The notes under the pieces were generated by a model. That model searched no databases. It saw only the letters and a program-made list of their open reading frames with translations, and was not told the origin of the DNA. 64,000 bases of DNA from Bretschneidera sinensis (taxonomy: Eukaryota; Streptophyta; Magnoliopsida; Brassicales; Akaniaceae), in contig CM043705.1 in the NCBI GenBank assembly GCA_023935145.1, positions 24,468,290-24,532,289 of the forward strand. Direction: 5' to 3'. Each line of letters begins with the position of its first letter. The first letter of the stretch is position 1. A program made the translations under genes and the position numbers. Below are positions 32,786-43,238 of the stretch, piece after piece.

Positions 32786-34665
32786 TGATAGACCGTTTAT
32801 TTCGGTCATCAACAAACCCTGCAGAAGATTGTAGTAAAGTGATTAGTAGGGTATCGTTATTGGCCGGGGATTGCGGGTACTCTATACTAAAGAGTCATAA
32901 AAATAATAATAAATGATTTGATTGGTTTAATTAGCAGTTTATAAACAAATATAAATCTACATCTATTAACATTACATAAGATTAGGGGGTTTTCATGATC
33001 TGATTTTTCTTTTTACTAATTTTACTAAGGAAATTAAAGAACAATTATTTACAATTGATCATTTTCTCTCACAATTCAGAAAATCAAGTTTGTTAAATGA
33101 CTAATCAAATTGTTTCAATGTAGACAACGAATTCGTGCCTCAATCACATATCAGAATTGAATCAAAGTGCAAGCCTAAAGAGATCATGCACTTTATAAAT
33201 TCCTTCTTAGATAATCACTAAGCTTAGGAAAAGTCCATCAGCTAGTTATTTTGTTTAAGCAATCAAGTTAATACTCAGCGCATCCTTACAATTACTTAAA
33301 CAAATCATTAAGATCAAAAGCAATTATGATTCAATAACATGTTCCTTATTCCTATGAAAAAGTCCATGGATAAAGAACATGCAATTTCCAGAACATTGGC
33401 TATTGTTCATAGCTTTTACCACTTTAAATCGTACTCCAGATCAATTAGGTGATCGAAAGTGCGATTATGGCTTCAATGATTTGCAATATCAAAGTTTTCA
33501 ATATAACAGAACTGAAAATTCAACATATGTAATGAATTAATATGTCTACATATCATGAACAATTCAAAAATATTAAAGAATAAATCTGAAAATTAACCAA
33601 CTCATTGAATTAATAATAATCTCTAACATAAGAATCCAAGGCTGAAACAATTAAAAAGAATAGCCGTAAGGGGTACACTTCTTGAACACACTCAAGGAAG
33701 CTTGAGATGTTAATGGTGATGAACCTCACGGCTATGATGATAGATGAAGGAGAACACATTTTGGAAAAGTCCTAATGTGCTCACAATTGGAGATGGAATG
33801 GTGGAGTGTTTCAGCCTTTTGCTTCTTGAATTTTGAGTAGAGATGGTTCCAAGAGAAAAGATGATCTCTTTCAGCTTACAAACACCCTATTTATAAAGCT
33901 TAGAACAACCCTCTACGCTTAGGAAAAGCAAGAAAATAATGCTAAAAACAAGCCATGAAACATGCAAGGAAACAATCCCTAAAACATGCAAAGAATCAAG
34001 GAATGGCCAAAAGTAAGAAAGAGGAACACAATCCCAAAATTTCAGGAGGACCCAACTAGTAGAATTCAAACGGTCATATCTTCTTCCACACATCTCCAAA
34101 TGAGCTGAAACTTGTTGGGCTGGAAAGAAGACGTCTTGAACTTCAATTTGGACCTAAGAAAGTCTCAAAAATGATATTGTTTGGGCCTGTTATGATGGGC
34201 CAAAATCCAATAGGCTGTTGCATCCAAATCTTCCTCAACTTTGGGCTTGGACCTTGCACCTTGCTTAATTGACAAGAGATTATGTGATTTTTTTGTTGGG
34301 CAAGCCCATGTTAGGTTGGACATACCCATATCACTAATGGACTCCAATATTCTCTTGTGTTTTGACACATCATCCAAATAATTCCAAGGTGGAATCCTAC
34401 AAAGAAATCAGCAAATAATAGATAAGGAAAGTTTCCATAATTAGAAAAGTTTCTTAGAATGATAAGACTATTTTCTTAATCCACTTAGATTTCCTAAAGT
34501 AACTAGGAAAACTCATTTTAGCGCCTTATTTTACCATTCCCACGTTCACAAGCTTTTTTAAATACTAAGAAAAGAAACTAAGCTCAAAATAACAAAGTTA
34601 AGAGAATTGCAAAGCCAAATAGGGTAGGAAAGGCATTAAAAACGTAACACAAAGTGTTCCTATCA
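32786..34665 (-). repeat. 5' LTR of the Athila-type element
   Basis: 1880 bp, identical in length to the other LTR, with about 7 substitutions by eye (for example in the stretches matching 23948, 24374, 24471, 24500 and 24629). It contains a minus-strand TATA box (TATAAATA, near 33888-33895), about 0.8 kb from its start. Confidence 0.95.
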
Positions 34666-34670
34666 GGTAA

Positions 34671-35408
34671 CTTCACCTAGCCAACTGGTCCTCTGACCTA
34701 GTCGACTAGCACTCGTCCTTAGCCTCAAAAGTGAAAAATCTTCACTTGACCCAATCGACTGGTACAAGGACTCAATCGATTGGTAATTCGAAAAGATGAC
34801 CGTTTGAGACGTGGGACTTGAGCATTTAATGCCCCAAACCTACCACGTCAGTGTTAAACGGTCATATTGATTCAAGGCTATATAAACCCACTTCAATGAG
34901 CACTTAAAATAAGAAGAGAACACATTCAATTCACAAAATAGCTCGTTAATTCTTAAAAGTTTTGAAAAATTTATTGTTGAGCCACTCTTCAAGCTTGTTC
35001 TTGAAAGAGAGATATTGTTCATTTGTAAAATCACTTATTGCTATCTCCCTACCATTTACTTTACAGCAAATTTTATTTATTGTAACGAGAAAGAGTTGGT
35101 ATAAAGTTTTAGTGAGGAAGAGATTTGTTGTAAGGTTTGTGCAACACCCGTTAAGTTGTACAACTAAAGTTTTAGTGGATTACTTCAAGGAGGTTCCTTG
35201 AAGAGAGTGAACGTAAGGTCGGAAGGAATCCGATATTGTAGAACCACTATAAACGGAGTTTGCATTCTCTTCCTTAAACTCTTTTACTTTCAAGCTATTA
35301 TTTGTTTGTGTGTTGTGTATATTTAACTGTTTAAAAACTTGCAAAGTAATTAGCAAAAAATTTTAAAACCCAATTCATCCCTCTCTTGGGTTTGAACCTC
35401 AGTTTACA
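34671..35408 (+). repeat. Sirevirus LTR, right segment
   Basis: Continues the LTR from 23370, so the total is about 1137 bp. It starts with more palindrome-motif copies (34671-34790) and has a TATATAAA box near 34876. It ends 'cttgggtttgaacctcagtttaca' directly before a PBS-like sequence. The end matches the copy C LTR end (TGTAGATTAAGG on the plus strand at 43494). Confidence 0.82.
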
Positions 35409-35470
35409 ATTGGTATTAGAGCCAAGGTCACGGGTTCGATTCCCAGCTGTGCAATTGCTGAGGGGAAGAT
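35409..35470 (+). other. TRIM interior: PBS, Pol III B box and PPT
   Basis: TGGTATTAGAGCC (35411-35423) is an initiator-Met PBS variant. GGTTCGATTCC (35433-35443) is an exact Pol III B-box consensus. AGGGGAAGA (35461-35469) is a PPT just before the right terminal repeat. A 60-bp interior holding only these signals is what TRIM elements have. It is not the Sirevirus leader, which is different in sequence at 15193-15233. Confidence 0.72.
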
Positions 35471-35632
35471 TGTTGGCAGGTGTTGTCAGCAATTGTCTCG
35501 TGGCAGAGGCCCAGGTTAGACCAAGTCACAATCGAAACGTGGAGCTTGTGTGCTGTGCAGTTTAAGAAATTAAGTTGCACTCCGGCTAAAAGCTATAGCT
35601 TTTGGCGCAGTGGTAGGCGCTCGATTCTAACA
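35471..35632 (+). repeat. Right terminal repeat of the TRIM-like element
   Basis: 162 bp, TGTTGGCAGG...TCTAACA, followed by TSD CATTA. TGGCGCAGTGG (35603-35613) is an exact A-box consensus, 20-30 bp before the end. Confidence 0.87.
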
Positions 35633-35782
35633 CATTATATTCGTGATATTGTGGTGAATAAAAAGAAGGTCAAAGTATCTTGTATCCCTACTAGAGATAT
35701 TATTGTTGATCCCTTGACGAAGGGTATTCCATCGAAAAAAATTATCAAACACATTAGTTTGATGGGGCTTAAGAATATCTGA
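35633..35782 (+). pseudogene. Copia A RNase H tail
   Basis: Resumes copia A in frame after the composite: YIRDIVVNKKKVKVSCIPTRDIIVDPLTKGIPSKKIIKHISLMGLKNI, stop. This is the normal C-terminal end of copia pol (an 'ADxLTK' type motif, here VDPLTK). Confidence 0.88.
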
Positions 35783-36325
35783 GTCAAAAGAATATTTTTG
35801 TCACATCTCATGAATAGTGAGAATGTGTTATCTCACAGATAATGGGAGCGTAACATCTCATGAATAGTCGAAGCATGTACAGAAAGCAATGATATTGTAT
35901 CTCACGGATAGTGGGAGCGTACCTAGAATTTTTTGCTAAGTAGCCAAGTGGGAGATATTAGTTTTGGCTACTCAACCAGCCGAAGATCTTATCCAAATTT
36001 AAAGGGATAAGTGTTCGTTACTTATTAGTTAGGGAATCTCAACCAACATCAAATAAAGCTTATCCCAAAATAGATAAAATCATATCTGATTATCAATTAA
36101 AGATGATTAAGAAATATGAGTATGGTCATTTCTAATCATAAGATAAAGATGATCAGGAAATATGGATAAAATCATATCGGATCATCAGATAGAGATAATA
36201 AGGAAATAAGGATAAACATCAATTATCAAGTGGTGGAGATGAGTTTGAAAGCGTTTATAAATAGATAGGAGGGATCCCATTATTGATATGTTCTAGAAAT
36301 CCCAAACACTTAATCCAAACGGAGA
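35783..36325 (+). repeat. Copia A 3' untranslated region, PPT and 3' LTR
   Basis: A near-duplicate phrase ('tctcacagataatgggagcg' and 'tctcacggatagtgggagcg') precedes the PPT AAGTGGGAGATA (35946-35957). The LTR runs from about 35957 to about 36325, with a TATA-like 'tttataaatag' near 36255. The LTR edge was judged by where homology to the F-box upstream region begins (36330). Confidence 0.7.
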
Positions 36326-36329
36326 CCCA

Positions 36330-36660
36330 AGACCTTAATTTTCTCTTTTAAGTGAAAGATCAAGAAGATGAAGAAAGGGACAGATTAACGTACCTGATAA
36401 CTGGAAAATTTGGAGCTTCTTCGTACTCTCTTATACTACTGTATTATGGAGTAAATCCCTTTCGCTTTACATTTTTTCCTTCTGAAAAGTGAAAGCTTTA
36501 TCGTCCAGAATTTTTTTCGGATGATGGGTAAATTATATTGAGTCAAAACAGCTCGAGGGTGCGTTAATTGTGGGCCCATTAACGGGTAGGTCGCCTACCC
36601 CAATCCAACCACTTTAAAAAATAATGGATTTGGGTTTCAATTGAATCCAACTACTTTATA
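36330..36660 (-). pseudogene. Orphan duplicate of the F-box gene promoter and 5' UTR exon
   Basis: Aligns over about 310 bp with 40650-40975, the upstream region and first exon of the F-box gene, including the minus-strand splice donor (CAG|GTACGTTA here, CAG|GTATGTTT there). The rest of the duplicated gene, which should lie to the left, is replaced by copia A. It looks like the remaining 5' end of a tandem F-box paralogue. Confidence 0.65.
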
Positions 36661-38076
36661 ATTATGATAATTATTATTAATATAATTATGATAATAATAT
36701 TATTAATTATTGTTATAATAATAATAATAATAATAATCAAACTAATTTTATCTCTTTCACTTTAATTTCACACAAATAGTAAATCACTCAATCAAATTTG
36801 AGATAAACTATTCATGCGAGATAACCTAACCTAACTACCTAAACAAACTAGCTATAAAAGAGAAGTTACCATGTTCTCAAATGACCAAACAAGATTTGAT
36901 CGCTGGAATATTTGATTGATGAAAAACCAATGAAATAAAGAGAAGGAAATATTGTATCGGAGATACATGAATTTTGAAGTCATTAAATTTATCTTATTAA
37001 ATTATGATATTTGAGGTGAGAAATCCTCAAAAGCTTTCACTTAATTGCAATATTATCTTTTTCATTAATTTAATGTTTATTTTTTGGACCCGAATAGTCT
37101 CCATTTGGTGGCCATCTCTATTTGGTCTAATTGATTGTAAAATGACCAAAATAATTTTAGAAATTTATATTTACCTTAAACAAACATAAAAGTAATTAAA
37201 TGATTCAATAAAACCATTGATTTAATTTTTTAACCTCCAAATTTTGTTAAAAAGTTCTTGACGATATCTACAATCCAACGCCACGTTGACTGCCCTCCAC
37301 GGGTAAAACATTTGTTGAGACAAATTAACATCCAATATATCTTATATTTATATCTTCCTTTTTTTTTTTTTGTCTTTTTCATTTAGTTGGATCAATTAAA
37401 CATGTGCAAATATACAATGCATATTGATTAAAAAAATACAATGTAAATTAGGGTTATAAATTATAATTGCCCTTTATAAGGTCGTCGGCGGAAATGCTCA
37501 TAATCAATTTATTTTCTATCATAGATATGTCTTTTGTTGATTCTGGTCAAGTGGTTTCTTGATACTTGTGACAGCGATCCGATCCGTCGTTCTAAATCAC
37601 CAAATTTAGAAAATCACACAGGTTGGCTGAGATAATCTAATGTTGACGGGACAAATGGCTTCAACGTATTTTTTTTTTTTTAAGAAAACTAAACTAAAAT
37701 CACATGGATCCGTGAAAACCATCTCAAGAATTCTAGAGTTTATTTGCTCAACAGATTAAAAGAAATAACAGAGCATGCATGTGGTTTCAAGCAAACAGCT
37801 TTATTAGAAGATGCGTTCCTCTTCATCCTACCGTTATCTTTCCTTTTATTAGTATCGTTTGGGAAATTCTATGATATTATAAAGACTTTTTTGGACATAA
37901 ATTCGTCAAAATATGAAATTTCGTAATATGCATATCAGATGAAAATGAAAATCATTTTAAAATGATTTTTATGTTTGGTTTTCTTAATGTTAAATGGTAG
38001 AATTCACTAACTGAATTCTTAAAACATACTATACAATACTTGTGTTTGTATGGTGGTTAATTTTCAGTCACAAGAC
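36661..38076. other. Intergenic DNA downstream of the F-box gene
   Basis: Very AT-rich; a (TAA)n/(AAT)n stretch lies at 36665-36740 and a T tract near 37360. No conserved coding frame or recognisable transposon end was seen. It would include the 3' UTR and terminator of the minus-strand F-box gene just below 38077. Confidence 0.5.
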
Positions 38077-39638
38077 TTACAGGGTATTAAGTTCATTTTT
38101 CGTCATATGAAGAAGGCCATTACCTACAAAGTTCAAGTTCCTCTGCTTTTTTCCTTCATGATCCAAGTATATGATTTCCGCAGTAGGTGAAACTCGAGGA
38201 AAAAGAGTCAAGTCCTTCAATACACACTGTCCTCTGTAGAATTGATCTGCTTCGTATGGTTCAACAATCATCCTCATAAGGTGTACTGACTTGTCAAGTA
38301 ATAGTTTCATGAACAACATCTCAGGCCTCGCACCGGTTATGAGCCCCACTGTTACACGTCTCAAATTAATGAAACAAGCTATGTGGTTTTCAGCTTCAAG
38401 AAATTCTGTGACTTGTCACATATCAGCAGACGGATTTGTTCGAGCCTGCAAAAGACTATCAAATAAGAAATTGATATTCTAAATAAATTTGTAGAGCTAC
38501 AATAAAACAAAAGAATCTAGTAAGAACTCACTACGATATCAAGTCGCACTAGTTCTGGTGAGCTCTTAATCAAGCAAAGAGCACAAGACACAGAATCCAA
38601 ATCTTCAAAAGGAAAGTTCACAAGGCGGATATAGCACAGATTCTTAAAAGTAAATGGAAGCTGACTTTGTGCATTGCCTTCAGCCAGGAACTTGGAAGAG
38701 GAAAACCAACATATTTTAGGACTTCAAAAGAAGGTACCAAAAACAGCAACACTGTACTTGTAAATTGTAATTCATAAAAAAATCTATGCTACCTTTAGAT
38801 AATATTCTCCTGCAGTGAGCACCCGTACACTAGATAAGCATCTTAGATTGTGGATAAAATTTGTGGGCTTCCCATGCTCAGACTTCTGATTCATTTGAGG
38901 TAGTCGACTTAAAACTACTACTACTGTAGCTAAAAGTGTTGTATTTTTTAGGCATATATATTTGGAACTATCAACGACCATCAACACTTGCAGTTGCGGA
39001 GCATGAATGTTTAGAAAATGAAGACCATTCAATGCGTGAAGTTTCAACACCTTAAGTAGTTGACACTTGGAGATGAAATTCTCAAAGACATCATTTGAAA
39101 TTGTGATCTGATAAAGACTTAATCTGGAAAGACTATTGAACCCATTAAAACTAGGAGGGGGCTGAATTACACAACAAAGAAGGGTCAAGCTCCTAAGATC
39201 TGAACAAGAAAATAAGCGAGAATGAGGTTTATATCGTTCACCGCTCTTCAACTCAAGGGTGAAATTCCTTATACCTTTTCTCGACAGATGCATAATCCAT
39301 TGATCGATATCTGGGCAGCTTTTCATAGTTCTATTTAAGAGAGTGAATGCAAGTATTGGACCATCATGCTGAATAAGAATATTATGAATAACCTTCACAA
39401 GCTCATCCATGAGCTTTGATTGCTGGCATGAATTGAAAGCACCTCGAATACAATTATTATAAAAAATAAGATATGGCAGAGAAATCCATCTATATCTCCA
39501 TTTCCTTGATAGTATACCTGTTCTTACAGCATCTCTAATGGGCAGTTTAGTAAGGATGCATTCTGTTACATCTTTCGGTAAGTCACTGATTCTATATAAA
39601 GATGATTCCTGGCAGGTCCTCAGTCTGCAGCTATTCAT
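38077..39638 (-). CDS. F-box/LRR/FBD-type protein gene, three coding exons, with a premature stop
   Basis: Exons on the minus strand are 39638-38793, 38690-38532 and 38445-38077 (282 + 53 + 123 codons, all phase 0), total 457 residues, normal for the family. The ATG at 39638-39636 was chosen because an acceptor (TTTAG at 39656-39655) precedes it. The F-box is at residues about 15-60: ISDLPKDVTECILTKLPIRDAVRTGILSRKWR. Leucine-rich repeats follow (LRSLTLLCCVI, LSRLSLYQITISND, LLKVLKLHALNGLHF). The FBD-like end lies in exon 3 (RRVTVGLITGARPEM...LLLDKSVHLMRMIVEPYEA). A TGA at 38418-38416 (codon 345) would remove the last 113 residues, and the exon 1 donor (AAG|GTAGCA) is weak. Intact relatives are substrate-recognition subunits of SCF ubiquitin ligases. 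This copy is truncated or a pseudogene. Confidence 0.87.
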
Positions 39639-40729
39639 TCTGCTGCTTGGAAATCTAAACAATTATAAGAGACCAGTTCAGAACCTTCTGATGTATGATA
39701 TATAGTATAAACTAAAAAAATTAGTTTTTATTTACTCTTTCCTTTTGGATGAATAAACTCTTAAAATGGTATTTGAGAACAAAAGAAAAGAAAATTACTC
39801 CAGAAGTGGTCATGAACAAGCTTAACAACAAGAATAACAGTCATTATCATCATCAACAACAACAAGAACAATAATGAAAAGATCAAAAAACATAATGCCT
39901 GAAGCTTATCCTAACCAAAGAGGAAGGAAGAAAACAAATGCCATAAGTAGACAGCTAACTTACTAGTAATTTGGCACTTATATAACTTCTTACTCATTAA
40001 CCATTCAACATGTTTCTTTCAGATTCTTCCCCGATAAGAATTTTTTTATTGAGACTGATATACAGTCACCAAAATTTACAATCAAATAATTTTTTAATTT
40101 TTTATATACATAATTCTTTTTTATAAATAAAGAAAAAAAGCATATATACAATTCCTTTTCGTTTAGAATTATATCATATCGGGTTACTTTCTTCCATTAT
40201 TGACGGTAATTTTAACGCATTCCTAAGAAACCCACAAAAAACAAGAAGATAACATAGAGAGGCGATTGCACTGCATAACCATAGCAGATATCTCACAAGT
40301 GCTAAGAAATTAAATAAAATTATACGATACTCTTCCAATTTTATGCGGGTCCTTCAAGAATAACCCTAATTTACGCAGAAAATGGAAATCCTTAAAAAGA
40401 AAAGTAAACATCGTAGAGAACCCATTTTTCTCTTTAAGGTGAAAGATCAAGAAGATGCTTAAGAAGGGGGCAGATAAGCATAGCGGGAAAATTGGAGCTC
40501 CTTCATAACAGACACCACACAAGCGCTCAAAAATTATATTAAATTATTTAGGATACTCTTTAATTATAAGCATTTCCTTAAAAAAAAAAAAAAAAAAAAA
40601 CCAAAATTTACACAGAAAAGAGGAACCCCTTTACGTAGAAAAGTAAACATCATAGAGACCCAATACCCTAACTTTCTCTTCTAGGTAAAAGATCAAGAAA
40701 ATTATTAAGAAAGGGGCAGACAAACATAC
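39639..40729 (-). other. Intron 1 / 5' UTR intron of the F-box gene
   Basis: Lies between the UTR exon donor at 40729 (CAG|GTATGTTT on the minus strand) and the acceptor at 39655. Exon 2 therefore starts at 39654, only 16 bp upstream of the ATG. The intron contains an A20-plus tract at 40578-40600 and a tandem duplication (about 40310-40530 and 40535-40760) that copies the 5' UTR exon and donor region. In the inner copy the donor is mutated. Confidence 0.65.
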
Positions 40730-40835
40730 CTGATAACTGGAAAATTTGAAGCTTCTTCGCATTCGTGTGCTACTGTATTACGGAGTAAAATCGTTCTCTT
40801 TTCATTATTTTCTTTGAAAAGTGAAAAGTCAAACA
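40730..40835 (-). other. 5' UTR exon of the F-box gene
   Basis: Inferred from the consensus donor at its lower edge and from the paralogous copy at 36380-36480. The transcription start was not determined; no strong TATA box is visible. Confidence 0.5.
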
Positions 40836-40979
40836 AACCCTTTTGGCCGATCATTAAAATATGTTGACTCAAACAGGTCGATTGTGGGAAATTGACGTGT
40901 GGGCCTGGCTAGCCCAATCAAACCACTTTCAAATAATGGGTTTGGGCTTCAATTGAGTCCAACCATTTTAGGGCCTCAT

Positions 40980-41494
40980 GAACCACAACAGTACAAAATA
41001 TCATTATTTCATCCTCTAATGGGTATATTGCTTTTTGGTCCTTAAAGTTTACATCTAATTATGATTTAATCTTTGTATTTTGATTATTTTAAACTTTAGT
41101 ATTGACTATCAATATCGAAAATAAAATATTATGTCTGTCTTTTTATTATGTTTGCACGAGCAGCTCAACATCTTTTAATATCTTCCAAAATACCCTTATG
41201 AGCTTTGCATGTCAGGTTTAAAAATTAAAGTTAATCTTATTTTTTTTTCTTCCTACTCCACCCTCTCTTTCCCCGGTTCTCTCATCTCTATTCCTCTATG
41301 CATACCTAACCCTAAAACCACTCTGTTAGGACCGCCAAGTCCCTCTCCATCATCATCATCTTCTCCACGCAACAATCATAAAAAATCCTGAAACCTAAAA
41401 GAATCCATCATCATTCAAGTTATATGCAAATAACCCCTATGGTTGCCAAAAAATCCCGAGGAAAGTAATGAAAACTTGTATCTATGTACGATCA
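40980..41494. other. Intergenic DNA
   Basis: AT-rich, with no conserved frame. A short plus-strand open frame at 41209-41391 has a hydrophobic start and an 'ATCATC' repeat-derived Ser run. I see no support for it as a gene. Confidence 0.5.
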
Positions 41495-41865
41495 TGATAC
41501 GAACTAGATTTTAAGTGGATGATGATTCATGGTGGTAAAGAAGAACAATATGGATTTGGTTGTGAATTGTATGGAAGATAATGATAACTGAAACTAATTA
41601 ATGACTAGTAACCAAACCCTTAAGAAAGATAGAGAGAGAAGAGAAAAACTGCAAAACAAAACATTTCTTGATTATGGAATGATTCTATAAATGGGTGTAT
41701 GATACCTTATATATAATACCTTATATAGGATATAAGGGATCAATACAAGGAGTAACCAACTACCATTCTAACTATCTAACTAATTAACCAACTACTAGCA
41801 AACTAATTAATCACTTATTCAATTAACACACACTCTAATTATAATTCTATTAATATCATTGCTCA
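41495..41865 (-). repeat. 3' LTR of element I
   Basis: 371 bp. It is preceded on the minus strand by a stretch that can be read KLEDNVHLMG and a stop. This resembles the short 'LEDKV' endings before the LTR in some chromodomain Ty3 elements, but that alone is weak. A microduplication ('ataccttatata') lies at 41701-41730. Confidence 0.65.
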
Positions 41866-42142
41866 ACCCATCAAATGAACATTATCCTCAAGCTTCAAGT
41901 AATAGTCCCCACTAGAAACCTCATCAATGAACTCAATAAAAGAACTTCTCTTGCACTTTATCCTCAATGCCACTTTACCATTTGCTGTAAGTCCTTTCTA
42001 TTTTAAAGGTGCAACTATGAGACAAGTATACTATATAGTAGACTATTGAACCAATTGTCATCTACTAGCTTCTACATAATAGCATTTTCCCACTTTGCAT
42101 AGATCTCCAAGTCTCCAACGTGTTCATTGTTACTGCCTTTCC

Positions 42143-42550
42143 TCAGCTATGTGCCATTGCATATTTCAATGCAAAATTGAAGACTAAAACAGAACTGGAC
42201 ACCTCCCAAGTCAACGGATCCAACCCACACAACGCCCCAAGATCAAACATGACAACAACCACAACTACATACTTGTGTATTTTCCCTTCTTCAACAAAAA
42301 TAGAGAGACCAAAATCCATGTTGTTATATGAGTATCCACACCATTTCGTACCGACAAAAAAAATTTCAGGCTTCAATTCTTTATCAAGATCATAATTAGA
42401 ATTTAAATCAACACAAGGTTTGCCAAGAATGGTACCAATCTGTGATCTTGAAGGAGATTTAGTCAAAGATTTTGAAGAAGGAGGTGGCTTTGGAGGTGGT
42501 GGTGGTCTTGATAGAGTTGGGTTATTAATGATTTCATCACCCGGACCCAA
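42143..42550 (-). pseudogene. Unidentified open frame in element I
   Basis: 135 codons. A Pro-rich start (LSRPPPPPKPPPSSKS, residues about 13-30) is followed by a short basic-polar region, then FFVGTKWCGYSYNNMDFGLSIF and a hydrophobic Val-run segment. I do not recognise it. It sits on the sense strand of the element and probably descends from its internal region. The region 42551-43238 upstream holds further short frames with stops. A gene fragment captured from the host is an alternative. Confidence 0.4.
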
Positions 42551-43238
42551 ATTTTGACAATATCCATTAGTAATGTCTTTTTTTTACTCTGCTTTTGCTT
42601 CTACGACATCTCCAAGATCATTTTTGGTTGTTACTTTGCTATATTTTCTCCATCTTTTTCATTTCTTGTAGTAGTAAGTTCTTCCTTGTCTTTTTCTTGA
42701 ATTTCTTGGTTATTGTATTGGCTATCAGTTTTCCCATCTTGATTTTGAGAGGAATGAAGAATTAATGAAATTAGGACTGTAAACACTTTTCAACTACCCA
42801 ATTTTTTGATCTCTAGGGCTATTGCAGATTTTGCAGGAATAACATGATTTGGGACCTCCACAAAAACCTCATATGAGAACATATTTGTGAATTGGCATTC
42901 AAGTCGTTCTCATGGACTAAAACTTCAGTCAAATTATCAACTTCGGTTGAATATTTAGTAACCGAAACATCATAAGATACTTTTCTTGATGCGTAGTAAT
43001 GATCCAAATCAATACTATGTATCCTTTCCCATCCCTTGAAAATTTCTTCTTGAATTTGTTGGATCTATGGATTTTGTTGCTCCGATTAATAGAATCGGAT
43101 AACCAACTTGTTGTATGTGTCATATATCATGATTATTGAGAAGGTATGAATGAAATGATTTGTGAAAGAAAGTGGATTATGGTAATGATTCAAAAAGGGG
43201 AAGTAGTTCAAGAATCGTGTACAATAAAAGCACCAAAT

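Larger units (their letters stand above)
23371..34665 (-). mobile_element. Nearly intact Athila-type Ty3 retrotransposon, TSD GGTAA
   Basis: 11,295 bp with two 1880-bp LTRs (TGATAG...CTATCA), TSD GGTAA (23366-23370 and 34666-34670), a PBS complementary to tRNA-Asp, a PPT, and gag-protease-RT-RNase H-integrase in one minus-strand frame. The frame is broken only by a TAA at 29525-29527 and a TAG at 28001-28003. By eye the LTRs differ at about 7 sites (0.4 percent), so insertion was recent: 0.1-0.3 million years at commonly used plant rates. The lineage call rests on the tRNA-Asp PBS, the gag type and the long 3' untranslated region; a Tat relative is the alternative. Confidence 0.93.
15020..35632 (+). 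mobile_element. Composite element: TRIM ends around a Sirevirus, with a nested Athila-type element; TSD CATTA
   Basis: Outer direct repeats of 159 bp (15020-15178) and 162 bp (35471-35632) start TGTTGGCAGG. The right copy ends TCTAACA, and the outside is flanked by CATTA. Immediately inside the left repeat is an initiator-Met PBS leading into Sirevirus gag-pol. Immediately before the right repeat are a PBS-like TGGTATTAGAGCC and a 60-bp stretch ending in a PPT. That is what a TRIM interior looks like. Between them lies one Sirevirus copy with a single LTR at its 3' side. The Sirevirus LTR is split by the 11.3-kb Athila-type insertion. Without the inner DNA the outer element would be about 385 bp, the size of a TRIM. 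Confidence 0.8.
11128..36325 (+). mobile_element. Copia A: old Ty1/copia element broken by three insertions
   Basis: Three separated segments join into one plus-strand copia element: RT (11128-11520), RT end and RNase H (14590-15019), RNase H tail and 3' LTR (35633 to about 36325). The reading frame continues across each insertion when the insert and one TSD copy are removed: GTAAT at 11516-11520 and 14590-14594; CATTA at 15015-15019 and 35633-35637. Its left part is replaced by the CACTA element. The right edge meets the duplicated F-box upstream region, where homology to 40650 begins near 36330. Confidence 0.85.

Noticed and set aside
35411..35632. A possible tRNA gene (A box and B box words)
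   Set aside because: The boxes are in the wrong order in this stretch (B before A), and no cloverleaf forms. They belong to a TRIM interior and repeat and only make sense together in an empty TRIM.
41209..41391. A 60-codon frame with a hydrophobic start
   Set aside because: Composition reflects TTTTTTCTTC and TCATCA repeats. No homology was recognised and nothing nearby supports it.
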